Shown here piece by piece: positions 1 through 9,093 of a stretch of 64,000 nt of DNA; the stretch's first letter is position 1; every line of letters starts with the position of its first letter. The notes under the pieces were generated by a model, which saw only the letters and a program-made list of their open reading frames with translations, ran no database searches and had not been told where the DNA came from. Where the stretch lies: NCBI GenBank assembly GCA_009780185.1, contig WRAN01000013.1, positions 1 to 64,000 of the forward strand. The letters run 5' to 3'. The DNA is from Defluviitaleaceae bacterium. Lineage in GTDB: Bacteria > Bacillota > Clostridia > Lachnospirales > WQUN01. The position numbers were made by a program, and so were the translations under genes.

Positions 1-243
1 GAATATATGCGTAACAGAATAACGATTATTGGGTGTCCGAAACTTGATGAAGGTGATTATTCTGAAAAACTAACGGCAATTTTAAGCCACAATGATATAA
101 AGTCCGTTGCTGTTGCAAGAATGAAAGTTCCATGTTGTAGCGGAATTGAAAATGCAGTAAAAATAGCTCTTAAAAATTGCGATAAAATGATACCGTGGCA
201 AATAATTACCATCTCTACAGATGGCAAAATTACAGAAAATTAA
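1..243 (+). CDS. C-terminal end of a 4Fe-4S ferredoxin-type protein (partial, cut by window edge)
   Basis: The reading frame is open to the first base, so the gene begins outside the window and only about 80 C-terminal residues are visible. The segment IGCPKLDEGDYSEKLTAIL followed by a VPCCSGI motif is typical of the C-terminal half of small 4Fe-4S dicluster proteins encoded next to hybrid-cluster protein genes; the ferredoxin cysteine motifs would lie upstream. The stop is 13 bases before the hcp start, with the hcp Shine-Dalgarno between them, so the two are co-transcribed. The likely role is electron delivery to Hcp, inferred from context. Confidence 0.7.
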   Translation, partial: EYMRNRITIIGCPKLDEGDYSEKLTAILSHNDIKSVAVARMKVPCCSGIENAVKIALKNCDKMIPWQIITISTDGKITEN

Positions 244-256
244 AGGAGAGATTCAA

Positions 257-1816
257 ATGTCAATGTTTTGTTTCCAATGCGAGCAGACCGCTAAAGGTAC
301 AGGTTGTACATCTGGTGGTGTATGTGGCAAAAAAGTGAACACCGCTACCCTGCAAGACGAATTAACAGGAGAACTTATTGGACTTGCCAGAGTCGTTGAG
401 GGCGGTTCAACACCAACAAGCAACACCTATAAACTTATAATTGACGGCTTGTTTTCCACAATTACCAACGCAAATTTCAATGACGAAGTATTGTCGCAAC
501 ACATTTCTGAAATTAAAAAGGATAAAGCTGAACTTACAACTGAACCATCTAATTCCTACAACATAGAGCAACTTTGGAAGGCGAACGAAGATATACGTTC
601 TTTGAAATCACTTCTATTGTTTGGTATGCGTGGTATGGCTGCATATGCTCATCATGCTTATGTGTTGGGTAAAACCAATGATGAAGTAAACAAATTTTTC
701 TGCAAGGGCTTATCTGCAATTGCAGAAGATAAAAATGCAGATGAACTATTTGCACTCGTAACTGAATTTGGCGGTATAAATCTAAAATGTATGGAACTTT
801 TGGATAGTGCCAACACAGGCGCATACGGTAATCCTGCACCTACAAAAGTGAGCTGTAGCATAGAAGCTGGGCCATTCATAGTAATTTCTGGACACGACCT
901 ATGCGACTTAAAACTTCTGTTAGAACAAACTGAGGGCAAGGGTATCAATATTTATACCCACGGTGAAATGCTCCCTGCCCACGGCTACCCAGAACTTAAA
1001 AAGTTTTCACACTTGAAAGGCAACTTTGGAACAGCATGGCAAAACCAACAGCGAGAATTTGATAATATCCCTGCTCCTGTTTTGTTCACAACAAATTGCA
1101 TTATGCCTGTGAAGCCTAGTTATGCAGACAGAGTATTTACCACATCAATAGTGGCGTATCCCAAAATGACACATATTGGTGCAGATAAAGACTTTTCCGA
1201 AATCATTAATAAATCACTTGCACTAGGCGGTTATGATAAACTTCATAGCATGACAGGGCTTAACGGTGGTGATTCTCTAACGACAGGCTTTGCACATAGC
1301 GCTGTGCTATCTGTAGCAGATAAAGTAATCGAAGCCGTAGAGGCAGGAGCAATAAAGCACTTTTTCCTAGTTGGTGGTTGTGATGGTGCAACACAAAAGC
1401 GTAGCTATTACACAGAGTTTGTAAAGCAGTCACCAAAAGATACTGTTATTCTAACACTTGCGTGTGGGAAATACCGCTTTAATGACCTTGATGTTGGCGA
1501 AATTGGAGGATTGCCACGCATTATGGATATGGGGCAATGCAATGACTCATACAGTGCAATTAAAGTTGCAACAGCATTGACAGAGGCTTTTAATTGCTCG
1601 ATAAACGAGTTACCGCTTACTTTGGTGTTATCTTGGTATGAGCAAAAAGCTATATGCGTTTTATTGACACTTCTTTCACTTGGGATTAAGAACATTTATA
1701 TTGGCCCCAGTCTGCCAGCCTTTATATCTCCAAATGTGCTGAAAATACTGGTAGAGAAATTTAACTTAACCCCCATATCTACCCCCGAAGAAGATTTGAA
1801 TAAAATGTTAACCTAA
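257..1816 (+). CDS. hcp: Hydroxylamine reductase / hybrid-cluster protein
   Basis: Cytoplasmic Fe-S enzyme of 519 aa that reduces hydroxylamine and, in better studied species, NO, so it acts in nitrosative stress defence. The N-terminus has the four-cysteine cluster motif C5-x2-C8-x8-C17-x5-C23. Hybrid-cluster ligand regions follow: TTNCIMPV, VGGCDGATQKRSYYTEF, LACGKYRFN and GQCNDSYSAIKVA. The ATG at 257 is chosen over an in-frame upstream codon at 221 because it has a good ribosome site (AAAGGAGAG) and starts right at the conserved MFCFQCEQT segment. The preceding partial ferredoxin gene is its probable partner. Length fits the anaerobe-type Hcp. Confidence 0.95.
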   Translation: MSMFCFQCEQTAKGTGCTSGGVCGKKVNTATLQDELTGELIGLARVVEGGSTPTSNTYKLIIDGLFSTITNANFNDEVLSQHISEIKKDKAELTTEPSNSYNIEQLWKANEDIRSLKSLLLFGMRGMAAYAHHAYVLGKTNDEVNKFFCKGLSAIAEDKNADELFALVTEFGGINLKCMELLDSANTGAYGNPAPTKVSCSIEAGPFIVISGHDLCDLKLLLEQTEGKGINIYTHGEMLPAHGYPELKKFSHLKGNFGTAWQNQQREFDNIPAPVLFTTNCIMPVKPSYADRVFTTSIVAYPKMTHIGADKDFSEIINKSLALGGYDKLHSMTGLNGGDSLTTGFAHSAVLSVADKVIEAVEAGAIKHFFLVGGCDGATQKRSYYTEFVKQSPKDTVILTLACGKYRFNDLDVGEIGGLPRIMDMGQCNDSYSAIKVATALTEAFNCSINELPLTLVLSWYEQKAICVLLTLLSLGIKNIYIGPSLPAFISPNVLKILVEKFNLTPISTPEEDLNKMLT

Positions 1817-1841
1817 TTTGTATAAACAGCAATTATGAAAT

Positions 1842-1889
1842 AGGAGTAATTCTCAACGGCTATTTAGTTGGGAGTTGCTCCTGTTTTAA
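1842..1889 (+). terminator. Rho-independent terminator after hcp
   Basis: The arms AGGAGTAATTCTCAAC and GTTGGGAGTTGCTCCT form a 16-bp stem with a few G-U pairs, followed by GTTTTAAT. It lies 26 bases after the hcp stop. Confidence 0.7.
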
Positions 1890-2207
1890 TATATTTTTTG
1901 GTTTGCGTTATTTCCACCCTTGACAAATGACGTTATATTGCGTCCTAAAACGGAAATTGCTAACGCCAGTAGTGGCAATTATTCCAGTTCTCAAATTTCG
2001 TGTGCGCCATGCTATTCTAATATTGGATCGACCCATCAAATCTGGATTATACAGTGTGATTACATATAAGATAACACAAAAATAACATTCGCGGACTTCA
2101 GAGACAAGCTGTTCAAAAGCAGTAGTTTATTGTATAATTTGAGATATAATGACACCGTACATAGTATCTTCTCAAAACAATGTAAGATTAGATTAGGAGA
2201 AATGAAA
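1890..2207. other. Intergenic stretch before the RCC1 gene
   Basis: No gene is supported here. The last 80 bases hold two TATAAT-like hexamers (2133-2138 and 2145-2150) that could be -10 elements for the downstream gene, but no convincing -35 element pairs with them. Confidence 0.4.
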
Positions 2208-5200
2208 ATGGTGAAGCAAAAACCAAAACGCATACATATAGCTACTTGCATCATTGTGCTTATTGCCTTTATTTGGGGTATTATCATGTATACCAGTAAC
2301 ACAGAGGCAACCGATACAACAAACATAGAGCAAACAGCCACTGAGGCAGAATCACCAATAGTTGGACTAACAGCAGGATTTGATCATACTGTTGTTTTAA
2401 GAGAAGATGGAAGCGTTTGGAACTGGGGACGTGGAGTTGAAGGTCAATTAGGCGTTGCCTCAAATGTAGGACATAGTCAGCATTCACCTGTGCGTACACG
2501 ATCTTTCCATGGAACAAGTAGAATTGGATTTAATATGACTGAGGATAGTGATCTAGCTCGTAGATATCCAGCACAACTGTTTAATAATATTATGGCAATC
2601 TCATCACACAAAATGCACAACTTAGCTTTGCGTAGTGACGGAACAGTTTGGGCCTGGGGCTGGGGCTGGGAAGGTCAAATCGGAAGAATCCGTGTTGCAA
2701 GACAAAGATATCCAGCGCCACTCGTTGCACCAATATTTACTACATCTAGTGGCATAGGGGATTATGATAATTATCTAAGAGAGATACAAGCTATTGATAC
2801 GGGAATGCTGTTTTCAGTTGCACTTCGTGATGATGGAAGAGTAATTGGTTGGGGGCAAATGGATTCTAGAAATGCAACTGGTCAGCCACCTATTCGGAGT
2901 CAAGAGCCTGCCATAATAAATGGGCTATATAATATAGTAGCAATTTCGGCAGGAAATGAGCATCTTCTTGCCTTGGACAGGTATGGAAACCTATGGGGAT
3001 TAGGGCAAAATAATCGGGGGCAAATTGGAGATGGAACAACAGAATACGCATTAGTTCCTATAAAAATAGAAATCCCAGATGATGTTGTAATATATCAAAT
3101 AGAAGCTGGGGGGACGCATTCAAGTTTCTTAACACATGATGGCTATGTATATACATGGGGCAGAAATGACAATGGACAATTAGGTTTCTATTCAGAAACA
3201 GAATTGGTTTTAACACCTACCAGAGTTGAAAGTATAAGTGGAGTTGTTAAGCTTGCAGCAAATAGAGATCATACGTTAGCATTACATGAAGACGGAACTA
3301 TATGGGCTTGGGGCTGGAACAGAGATGGTCAATTAGGTAATGGAACAAGAATTAATAGTTATACGCCTGTACAAGTTCAAAATATATATAACGCAAGGCT
3401 TATTGCAGCAGGTGATGGTCATAGTGCAGCAGTACTTGCAGATGGTAGAATTATGACATGGGGACGTAACTGGGACGGACAACTTGGTAATGAAAATCCA
3501 AGCTCTACATTAGTACCATTACAACTCGAATCATTAAACAACATGCAAAGCGTCCAAGCGGGAAATACATTTTCACTTGCAGTACATGAAGATGGAACTG
3601 TTTCAGGATGGGGAAGAAATAACCATCATCAGTTAATCGCATCTTCTACTACGGATCAACGCACTCCTATTATGGCACAAAATGCTCGTGATGGCTGGGA
3701 AGACGGATTTGCTAGTGAAGGCAATATAAACATACTTAATAATGTAATGCAGGTAGCGCCTAGTGCTGCTGCAAACTACACTCATGTTTTAGCAATACGC
3801 GATGTTGGTTCGCCAGAAGGTGGAGCAGTTTATTCATGGGGGTGGAACCTATTCGGACAGGGAGGCATTGGACGTAAAAACCGCGATGGAATTGTTATAA
3901 ATGACATCAGAATTGATATACCTAGGAGGGTTCGCCCTGTAGCGCCTGGCTGGACACCAGTTCAAAGCCCTGGAGGACCCAATTATCGTTTGTTAACTGA
4001 ACCTTACGATGTATACGATGATTTTGATGATGTAATTTCTGTTTCAGCAGGACAATATCACTCAATGGCTTTAAGGTCTGATGGCACCGTTTGGACATGG
4101 GGGCGTAATTTTGAACGCCAACTTGGAGGATTGTATGGGCCAGTTGGATTAACAGCTAGGGATAGATATAGATTGCGTCCAAGGCAAGTACCTGGAGTAT
4201 CTAATATGATTGCAATAGAAGCTGGACGTCTGCATTCAGTAGCTTTAGATGAAGCTGGATATGTGTGGACATGGGGCCATAATTCTAACTATCAACTTGG
4301 ACGAGATGGTAATACAGGTACTCCCACAATAGTGCCAGGAATAAAAAATATTGTAGCAATTGCAGCACGCGGTGACTTTACACTAGCACTAGACGCAAAT
4401 GGAAATGTTTGGGGATGGGGAAGAGATGAAGGACGTATCGGTCACAATCTTCGTCCTGCATCTAGAGTGGCTGAACCAGCATTAGTATTAACCGAAAATG
4501 GTGAGCCGCTTTTTGACATAATTAAAATTGAAGCGGGAGCTAACCATTCTGTCGCGATGGCAAGGAATGGAAGCTTATGGTCATGGGGGATAAATGAATC
4601 TGGGCAAGTTGGTAACGGAACTACTACTATGGCCCCAAGAGCAGTTCAAGTTTCTGTGCAAGGTGAAATAAGGGATATAAAATCTATTGCCTTAGGCAAT
4701 AGCTATACTATAGTGGTTGATGGAAATGGAAATATATGGTCTTGGGGAAATAATCTGGCAGGTGCTCTAGGTGTAGGCTCAATCCCTGGAGACAATTCAT
4801 ATAGCCTTACTCCAGTTGCAGTACGTAGTGGGAATAATTACTTTAGCGTTCTTACGGAATCTGCTTACATACCAATGAGTGGAAGACCTACATCTGATAG
4901 ACCAGAGCCTACAATCCCACCCATAACCAACGTTCCAGGCGATGTAGATGACAACGGCTACGTAACCGCAGCAGACGTAGGTATGCTAAGGGCCTATCTA
5001 GCTGGTTTCCCTGTAACAATAAATCACACCAATGCCGATGTTAATGCCGATGGTGCAGTAACTGCGGCAGATTTAGGCCTAATCCGTGCTTACCTAGCAG
5101 GCTTACCAGTTGAGCTAATGTCAAGCATCAACACTAATAACGTCAATGTCCTGTCAGCATTTGTCGCCCTACAAGACTATCCTATCAACGCTTCCGCATC

Positions 5201-6083
5201 TCACGAAACCGCATCCCCAGGGGACTATGTAGATATCACAATCAATATAAATGAAAACATGGGCATAACATTGCTAAACTTAAATGTAAGCTACAACGCA
5301 AGTATTATGGAACGGGACAGTATAGCCCTGGCAAACTTGATGTTAATGCCACTGCATCCATCCCCACAGGATAACCCTTTTAGGCTGAATTTTGAGTTGA
5401 GTGAGCCTTTTGATATTACCACCAACACTGGCCTGCTTGTGACGGTACGCTTTAGAATCCTTAATAATGCCGCGCAGGGCGTCTCGCCTATATATGTGAC
5501 AGTTACTTCTGCTTATGCAGCAGAGGGACTTGCGTTTAACTCAGTAGGTGCTTATGTTGTACATGGATCTGTAACCGTGGTATCGACAGAGCCTACGCCA
5601 ACCCCTACACCATCCCCTACGCCTACCCCCGCACCTACTCCTACACCCATACCTACTCCTACTCCCATACCTACGCCTACCCCCACACCTACTCCTACAC
5701 CCATGCCTACTCCTACTCCCATACCTACGCCTACCCCCACACCTACTCCTACACCCATACCTACTCCTACACCCATACCTACACCTACTCCTACACCCAT
5801 ACCTACGCCTACCCCCACACCTACTCCTACACCCATGCCTACTCCTACACCCACTCCTACTCCTACTCCTACACCCACTCCAGTGATTGACCACCGTCCT
5901 AACCCCTCAACCAATCCAATCCATATAAGCTTCACGATTTTTGGGGCAGTAATAATGGTAGGCATTGCATTCTTTGGTCTATTAAAACTAGCAAAGCAGC
6001 AGGTTATTGCATCAGACGAATATAGCAAAGAAACCACTCGCTACGACCGTGAGAAGCGATTAATTGATTTAATTAACAAGTAA
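2208..6083 (+). CDS. Surface protein: 14 RCC1 repeats, dockerin pair, cohesin-like domain, Pro-Thr linker, membrane anchor
   Basis: Predicted 1291-aa exported protein. An N-terminal hydrophobic segment (about residues 10-27) acts as signal or anchor. Residues about 45-885 hold 14 repeats of the RCC1 type (xWxWGxNxxGQLG), enough for two seven-bladed propellers. A type I dockerin pair follows at about 910-965 ([20 protein letters not shown] and [19 protein letters not shown]). A cohesin-like beta domain follows (about 993-1124, beginning [17 protein letters not shown]). Then come about 100 residues of PTPTP repeats, one TM helix (about 1240-1262) and a short basic tail. The start at 2208 has AGGAGA seven bases upstream; ATG 2202 is too close to it. 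RCC1 propellers bind proteins or ligands; the target is unknown. Confidence 0.85.
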   Translation: MVKQKPKRIHIATCIIVLIAFIWGIIMYTSNTEATDTTNIEQTATEAESPIVGLTAGFDHTVVLREDGSVWNWGRGVEGQLGVASNVGHSQHSPVRTRSFHGTSRIGFNMTEDSDLARRYPAQLFNNIMAISSHKMHNLALRSDGTVWAWGWGWEGQIGRIRVARQRYPAPLVAPIFTTSSGIGDYDNYLREIQAIDTGMLFSVALRDDGRVIGWGQMDSRNATGQPPIRSQEPAIINGLYNIVAISAGNEHLLALDRYGNLWGLGQNNRGQIGDGTTEYALVPIKIEIPDDVVIYQIEAGGTHSSFLTHDGYVYTWGRNDNGQLGFYSETELVLTPTRVESISGVVKLAANRDHTLALHEDGTIWAWGWNRDGQLGNGTRINSYTPVQVQNIYNARLIAAGDGHSAAVLADGRIMTWGRNWDGQLGNENPSSTLVPLQLESLNNMQSVQAGNTFSLAVHEDGTVSGWGRNNHHQLIASSTTDQRTPIMAQNARDGWEDGFASEGNINILNNVMQVAPSAAANYTHVLAIRDVGSPEGGAVYSWGWNLFGQGGIGRKNRDGIVINDIRIDIPRRVRPVAPGWTPVQSPGGPNYRLLTEPYDVYDDFDDVISVSAGQYHSMALRSDGTVWTWGRNFERQLGGLYGPVGLTARDRYRLRPRQVPGVSNMIAIEAGRLHSVALDEAGYVWTWGHNSNYQLGRDGNTGTPTIVPGIKNIVAIAARGDFTLALDANGNVWGWGRDEGRIGHNLRPASRVAEPALVLTENGEPLFDIIKIEAGANHSVAMARNGSLWSWGINESGQVGNGTTTMAPRAVQVSVQGEIRDIKSIALGNSYTIVVDGNGNIWSWGNNLAGALGVGSIPGDNSYSLTPVAVRSGNNYFSVLTESAYIPMSGRPTSDRPEPTIPPITNVPGDVDDNGYVTAADVGMLRAYLAGFPVTINHTNADVNADGAVTAADLGLIRAYLAGLPVELMSSINTNNVNVLSAFVALQDYPINASASHETASPGDYVDITININENMGITLLNLNVSYNASIMERDSIALANLMLMPLHPSPQDNPFRLNFELSEPFDITTNTGLLVTVRFRILNNAAQGVSPIYVTVTSAYAAEGLAFNSVGAYVVHGSVTVVSTEPTPTPTPSPTPTPAPTPTPIPTPTPIPTPTPTPTPTPMPTPTPIPTPTPTPTPTPIPTPTPIPTPTPTPIPTPTPTPTPTPMPTPTPTPTPTPTPTPVIDHRPNPSTNPIHISFTIFGAVIMVGIAFFGLLKLAKQQVIASDEYSKETTRYDREKRLIDLINK
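5590..5880 (+). repeat. Low-complexity Pro-Thr (PTPTP) coding repeat
   Basis: About 290 bases of degenerate hexameric/dodecameric CCTACxCC units encode the proline-threonine linker between the cohesin-like domain and the membrane anchor. Long glycine-valine frames on the opposite strand are artefacts of this repeat. The tract is a likely site of slippage and length variation. Confidence 0.9.
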
Positions 6084-6102
6084 GACTGTACTAGAGCAAG
6101 CT

Positions 6103-6150
6103 AAAAAGGCGACTATCATCTCTATCAGGAGTTGATAGTCGCCTTTTTAA
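6103..6150 (+). terminator. Strong terminator after the RCC1 gene
   Basis: A perfect 16-bp stem, AAAAAGGCGACTATCA with TGATAGTCGCCTTTTT, with a 14-base loop. It lies 19 bases after the stop codon and could work in both directions. Confidence 0.9.
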
Positions 6151-6236
6151 TACCCTTTTCTTCAGCCGCATAGCTCATATAAGGAATGACTTATAAAATG
6201 CCTGGATAGCATAATGCGAATGTATATGCTATAATA

Positions 6237-6250
6237 CGAACATACATGCG
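6237..6250 (+). promoter_or_regulatory. Candidate LexA/SOS-like box
   Basis: CGAACATACATGCG resembles the Gram-positive LexA consensus CGAAC-N4-GTTCG, with mismatches in the right half. It sits just after a TATAAT hexamer (6230-6235) and 16 bases before the start of a radical SAM gene tied to DNA repair. The match is imperfect, so this is a suggestion only. Confidence 0.3.
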
Positions 6251-6265
6251 AAACGGGTGGGAATT

Positions 6266-7480
6266 ATGGCAAATTTAATCATCAAACAGAGTATGGATTT
6301 AACCGAAAAAATTAACCTCATGCAGCAAGATGCGCTTTTCGATGTATCGGACGGCAATGCAATTTATGTCCCTGATTTAACATCCATCAAAAACGAAATT
6401 AAATCTAAGTCCACCCTGCCGCCACTTCCAAAAATGATGCTATCAAATGATTGCATATTCAACTGTGCTTATTGTAGACTCAGAGCCGGAAGGGATAACA
6501 ATGACCGCTACACCAATTCACCAAAAGAAACGGCGGAAATATCCGTAAAAATGGCAAAAGCAAGCAGGCAAGGGGTTTTTATATCCTCAGCAATTTGTAA
6601 AAATGCCAATCATACAGGCGAGTTAATATTAGAAACCCTTAGGATAATCAGGCACGAACACCGCTACACTGGGTTCATACACGCCAAAGTCATGCCTGGA
6701 ACAGACCCAGAACTAATTCGCCAAACCAGTTTTTACGCCAACCGCATGAGCGTAAATATAGAAGTGGCAAAAAGTGAAGGTTATGCACAAATAGCAAGAA
6801 ACAAAAGCAAGGAGAAAATCATCCCTCCGATGCGTCAGATATGCGATCTTGTAAAAACAGCACAGGATTATAGGTCAGCCAACTATCGTCATTCGCCTTT
6901 TGCCGCTTCATCACAGGCGACCCAGATAATGGCTGGAAGCACTAATGAAATGGATTATGAGATATTGCGCCTATCGAAAGCATTGTACCAAAAATACAAG
7001 ATGAAACGGGTGTACTATACTCCCTTTCACTATAGTGGGAATGCCAAGGGCTATAATGATCTTCCCGAGACAGCCACGCCTGTCTGGCGCATGAAGCGGT
7101 TGTACCAAGCTGACCGATTAATGGAGATATATGGGTTTACACCAGAGGAGATAGCACCCGAATCCGCCCCCAATCTCATGTATGAGTTCGACCCTAAAGC
7201 AGCATGGGCAATTAGGAATATTCATTTATACCCCGTCGAAGTTAATAAAGCCGATTATGAAATGCTCATACGCATCCCTGGTATTGGCACAACCTTCGCA
7301 AAACGGATTGTTAAAGCGCGAAGGAGTATCAATATCACTCACGACGCATTAAAAAAGCTTGGTGTATCATTGAAGAGATGCCAACATTTTATTACATGTA
7401 ATGGTGTATTTATTGGGGAAAAAAGCGAAAATATTGATATCTATAAACGCCTGCTTGCCAACCCGTTGACTGATAAATAG
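6266..7480 (+). CDS. Putative DNA modification/repair radical SAM protein
   Basis: 404-aa cytoplasmic radical SAM protein. Cys63-x3-Cys67-x2-Cys70 (NDCIFNCAYCRLRAG) binds the 4Fe-4S cluster. The C-terminus has a helix-hairpin-helix DNA-binding motif (LIRIPGIGTTFAKRI, about residues 334-348). This architecture matches the family annotated as 'putative DNA modification/repair radical SAM protein', which usually sits beside a uracil-DNA-glycosylase-like partner gene. No partner is adjacent here; the next gene is an AraC regulator. The ATG at 6266 is preferred over GTG 6257 because GGGTGG lies at suitable spacing. The reaction is not established for the family. Confidence 0.85.
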   Translation: MANLIIKQSMDLTEKINLMQQDALFDVSDGNAIYVPDLTSIKNEIKSKSTLPPLPKMMLSNDCIFNCAYCRLRAGRDNNDRYTNSPKETAEISVKMAKASRQGVFISSAICKNANHTGELILETLRIIRHEHRYTGFIHAKVMPGTDPELIRQTSFYANRMSVNIEVAKSEGYAQIARNKSKEKIIPPMRQICDLVKTAQDYRSANYRHSPFAASSQATQIMAGSTNEMDYEILRLSKALYQKYKMKRVYYTPFHYSGNAKGYNDLPETATPVWRMKRLYQADRLMEIYGFTPEEIAPESAPNLMYEFDPKAAWAIRNIHLYPVEVNKADYEMLIRIPGIGTTFAKRIVKARRSINITHDALKKLGVSLKRCQHFITCNGVFIGEKSENIDIYKRLLANPLTDK

Positions 7481-7504
7481 AGCTAAAAACTGGAGGAATA
7501 AAAT

Positions 7505-8386
7505 GTGATTTCAAAGCATGACATACAAGCATTTGGTGAAAAACATCGTATACTGCTTCAAGGGGATGAATTTATATACATTCTTCCACATCACGCACTA
7601 AGAACACATATTGCAGACTATACGATAACATTCCCTACAAAAGATTTTATGTCCGACCGGACAACAATACTATCATATGGAAGTGCAACGCTTGTAATTG
7701 AATCTACCGCAAAGAAGTTATCAATCAAGTTGTTCGGGCCTTCTGTAAAGCCATGTCTAATTGGCAATACTCCTTCTGAAATGATAGTGACTATAGACTT
7801 CCGACCAGCGGGGCTCTACGCACTTACAGGCATCAGCCAAAGTGAGTTGACAGACAAAGCATTTCCCTTTGAAGAGATTAATTTTTCATTAAGCAAACTG
7901 CTTTCGGAAGCGATTGAAAAAGCCACAAGTGTTTCCCGGTTAGTGACCAACCTTGATATATTATTGCTTGAAAGCATGAGTACTATCTATCCCCCACAGT
8001 TAAATCTTGTATTTCAGAATGTTTTTAACTCTGCCGGGAATATCGCCGTAAAAAAGTTATCAGATGATATTCACTACAGCGAACGCCACTTAAACAGAAT
8101 GTTCAAACAATATGTCGGCACAGGCGTAAAAACATTTACAAGATTGATTCGTATGAATGTCGCATGTCATTTGCTGCAAAATTGTAAAAACAGTGTTGAA
8201 ATAGTTTCAGAATTAACAGGTTTTCAAGACCCATCTCACTTCGTCCGAGATTTTGAACTGATATGTGGCATAACACCTAAAACATATCGCGATAACATGT
8301 CCGATTTTCACAATGAAATTGCGATGTCTTTAATGTACATTGAAGACATTCTAAAATATACACAACAAAGGAGAGCGAAGAAATGA
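7505..8386 (+). CDS. AraC family transcriptional regulator
   Basis: 293-aa DNA-binding regulator. Residues about 1-150 form a sensor-like domain of the kind found in DUF6597-type AraC proteins. Residues about 180-275 hold two helix-turn-helix motifs of the AraC class (NIAVKKLSDDIHYSERHLNR, then VSELTGFQDPSHFVRDF). It starts with GTG at 7505, eight bases after GGAGG; the ATG two bases upstream runs straight into a stop. The end overlaps the next gene by ATGA, so it is co-translated with the VOC protein and may control it. Confidence 0.85.
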   Translation: MISKHDIQAFGEKHRILLQGDEFIYILPHHALRTHIADYTITFPTKDFMSDRTTILSYGSATLVIESTAKKLSIKLFGPSVKPCLIGNTPSEMIVTIDFRPAGLYALTGISQSELTDKAFPFEEINFSLSKLLSEAIEKATSVSRLVTNLDILLLESMSTIYPPQLNLVFQNVFNSAGNIAVKKLSDDIHYSERHLNRMFKQYVGTGVKTFTRLIRMNVACHLLQNCKNSVEIVSELTGFQDPSHFVRDFELICGITPKTYRDNMSDFHNEIAMSLMYIEDILKYTQQRRAKK

Positions 8387-8799
8387 TGGATTTTAGCAAA
8401 ACAACTGTAAGAATTATGGCACAAAAAGATTATGCAGCATGCTTTGAGTTTTACACTGAAAAGCTTGGTCTAGTCCCAATTTGGGAATATAGTGTAGGAG
8501 ACAAAAATGGCCCCTACACTACTCTTGCCGAAAAAGAAGGCGGCGAGCCCTGTCTTGCAATTTTTAACGGTAAAATGATGTCTGCCTACAGAGGATACGC
8601 CCTACCAAGTGGAACCACCCCTACTGATACTATAGAGTTTTGCATACCTTCTGACAATGTTGACGAAGATTATAAACGCCTAAAAGAAGCAGGGGTAGAA
8701 TTTATAGGCGAACCTCAAACCATTGAGGATTGGGCTATGAGGTGCGTTTATTTCAGAGATCCCGAAGGCAATTTACTCGAACTGAGCAGTGATATATAA
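8383..8799 (+). CDS. VOC family (glyoxalase/bleomycin-resistance fold) protein
   Basis: 138-aa protein with the vicinal-oxygen-chelate fold: MDFSKTTVRIMAQKDYAACFEFYTEKLGL at the N-terminus and CVYFRDPEGNLLELSS at the C-terminus, including the metal-ligand glutamate of LLEL. The substrate cannot be told from sequence; relatives include glyoxalases, dioxygenases and antibiotic-binding proteins. It is translationally coupled (ATGA overlap) to the preceding AraC regulator, which suggests an inducible response to a small molecule. Confidence 0.8.
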   Translation: MMDFSKTTVRIMAQKDYAACFEFYTEKLGLVPIWEYSVGDKNGPYTTLAEKEGGEPCLAIFNGKMMSAYRGYALPSGTTPTDTIEFCIPSDNVDEDYKRLKEAGVEFIGEPQTIEDWAMRCVYFRDPEGNLLELSSDI

Positions 8800-8907
8800 T
8801 AAATATTAATTCAATTGCTAGTTAAAAGGGCTGGTACGTTAAGAAAACCTTGGGACTCCATCCCTCTCACACATTTGCTACGCAAATGCATTCGCAAGAA
8901 GCCCTGT

Positions 8908-9010
8908 AAACTTTTGAAAAAGTTTAATCAAAACTTTAACATAAAATCGCGCATACGCGCGATTTTGGTTTTTCGATAAAGTTTTTGGTTAAGCTTTTTA
9001 CAAAAAGTTT
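8908..9010. repeat. Long nested palindrome (intergenic hairpin)
   Basis: The outer imperfect arms (8908-8938 and 8977-9010) pair AAACTTTTGAAAAAG with CTTTTTACAAAAAGTTT. They flank a perfect inner hairpin AAAATCGCGC-ATAC-GCGCGATTTT at 8943-8966. The whole would fold into a stem of about 100 bases between convergent genes. It may act as a bidirectional terminator or be a MITE-like repeat; the symmetric, nested design suggests the latter. Confidence 0.7.
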
Positions 9011-9093
9011 GCGGGGTGCGGGGTATACTCCAGCGGTTTCATGATTTTGACGTGACAGCCCCCTTTTTTAGAAGCTGTATTCAACTTCTTAAT

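Noticed and set aside
5541-6037. Long minus-strand frames rich in Gly-Val or Arg-Cys-Gly across the Pro-Thr repeat
   Set aside because: They are products of the hexameric repeat on the other strand, have no ribosome site and lie within a well-supported gene.
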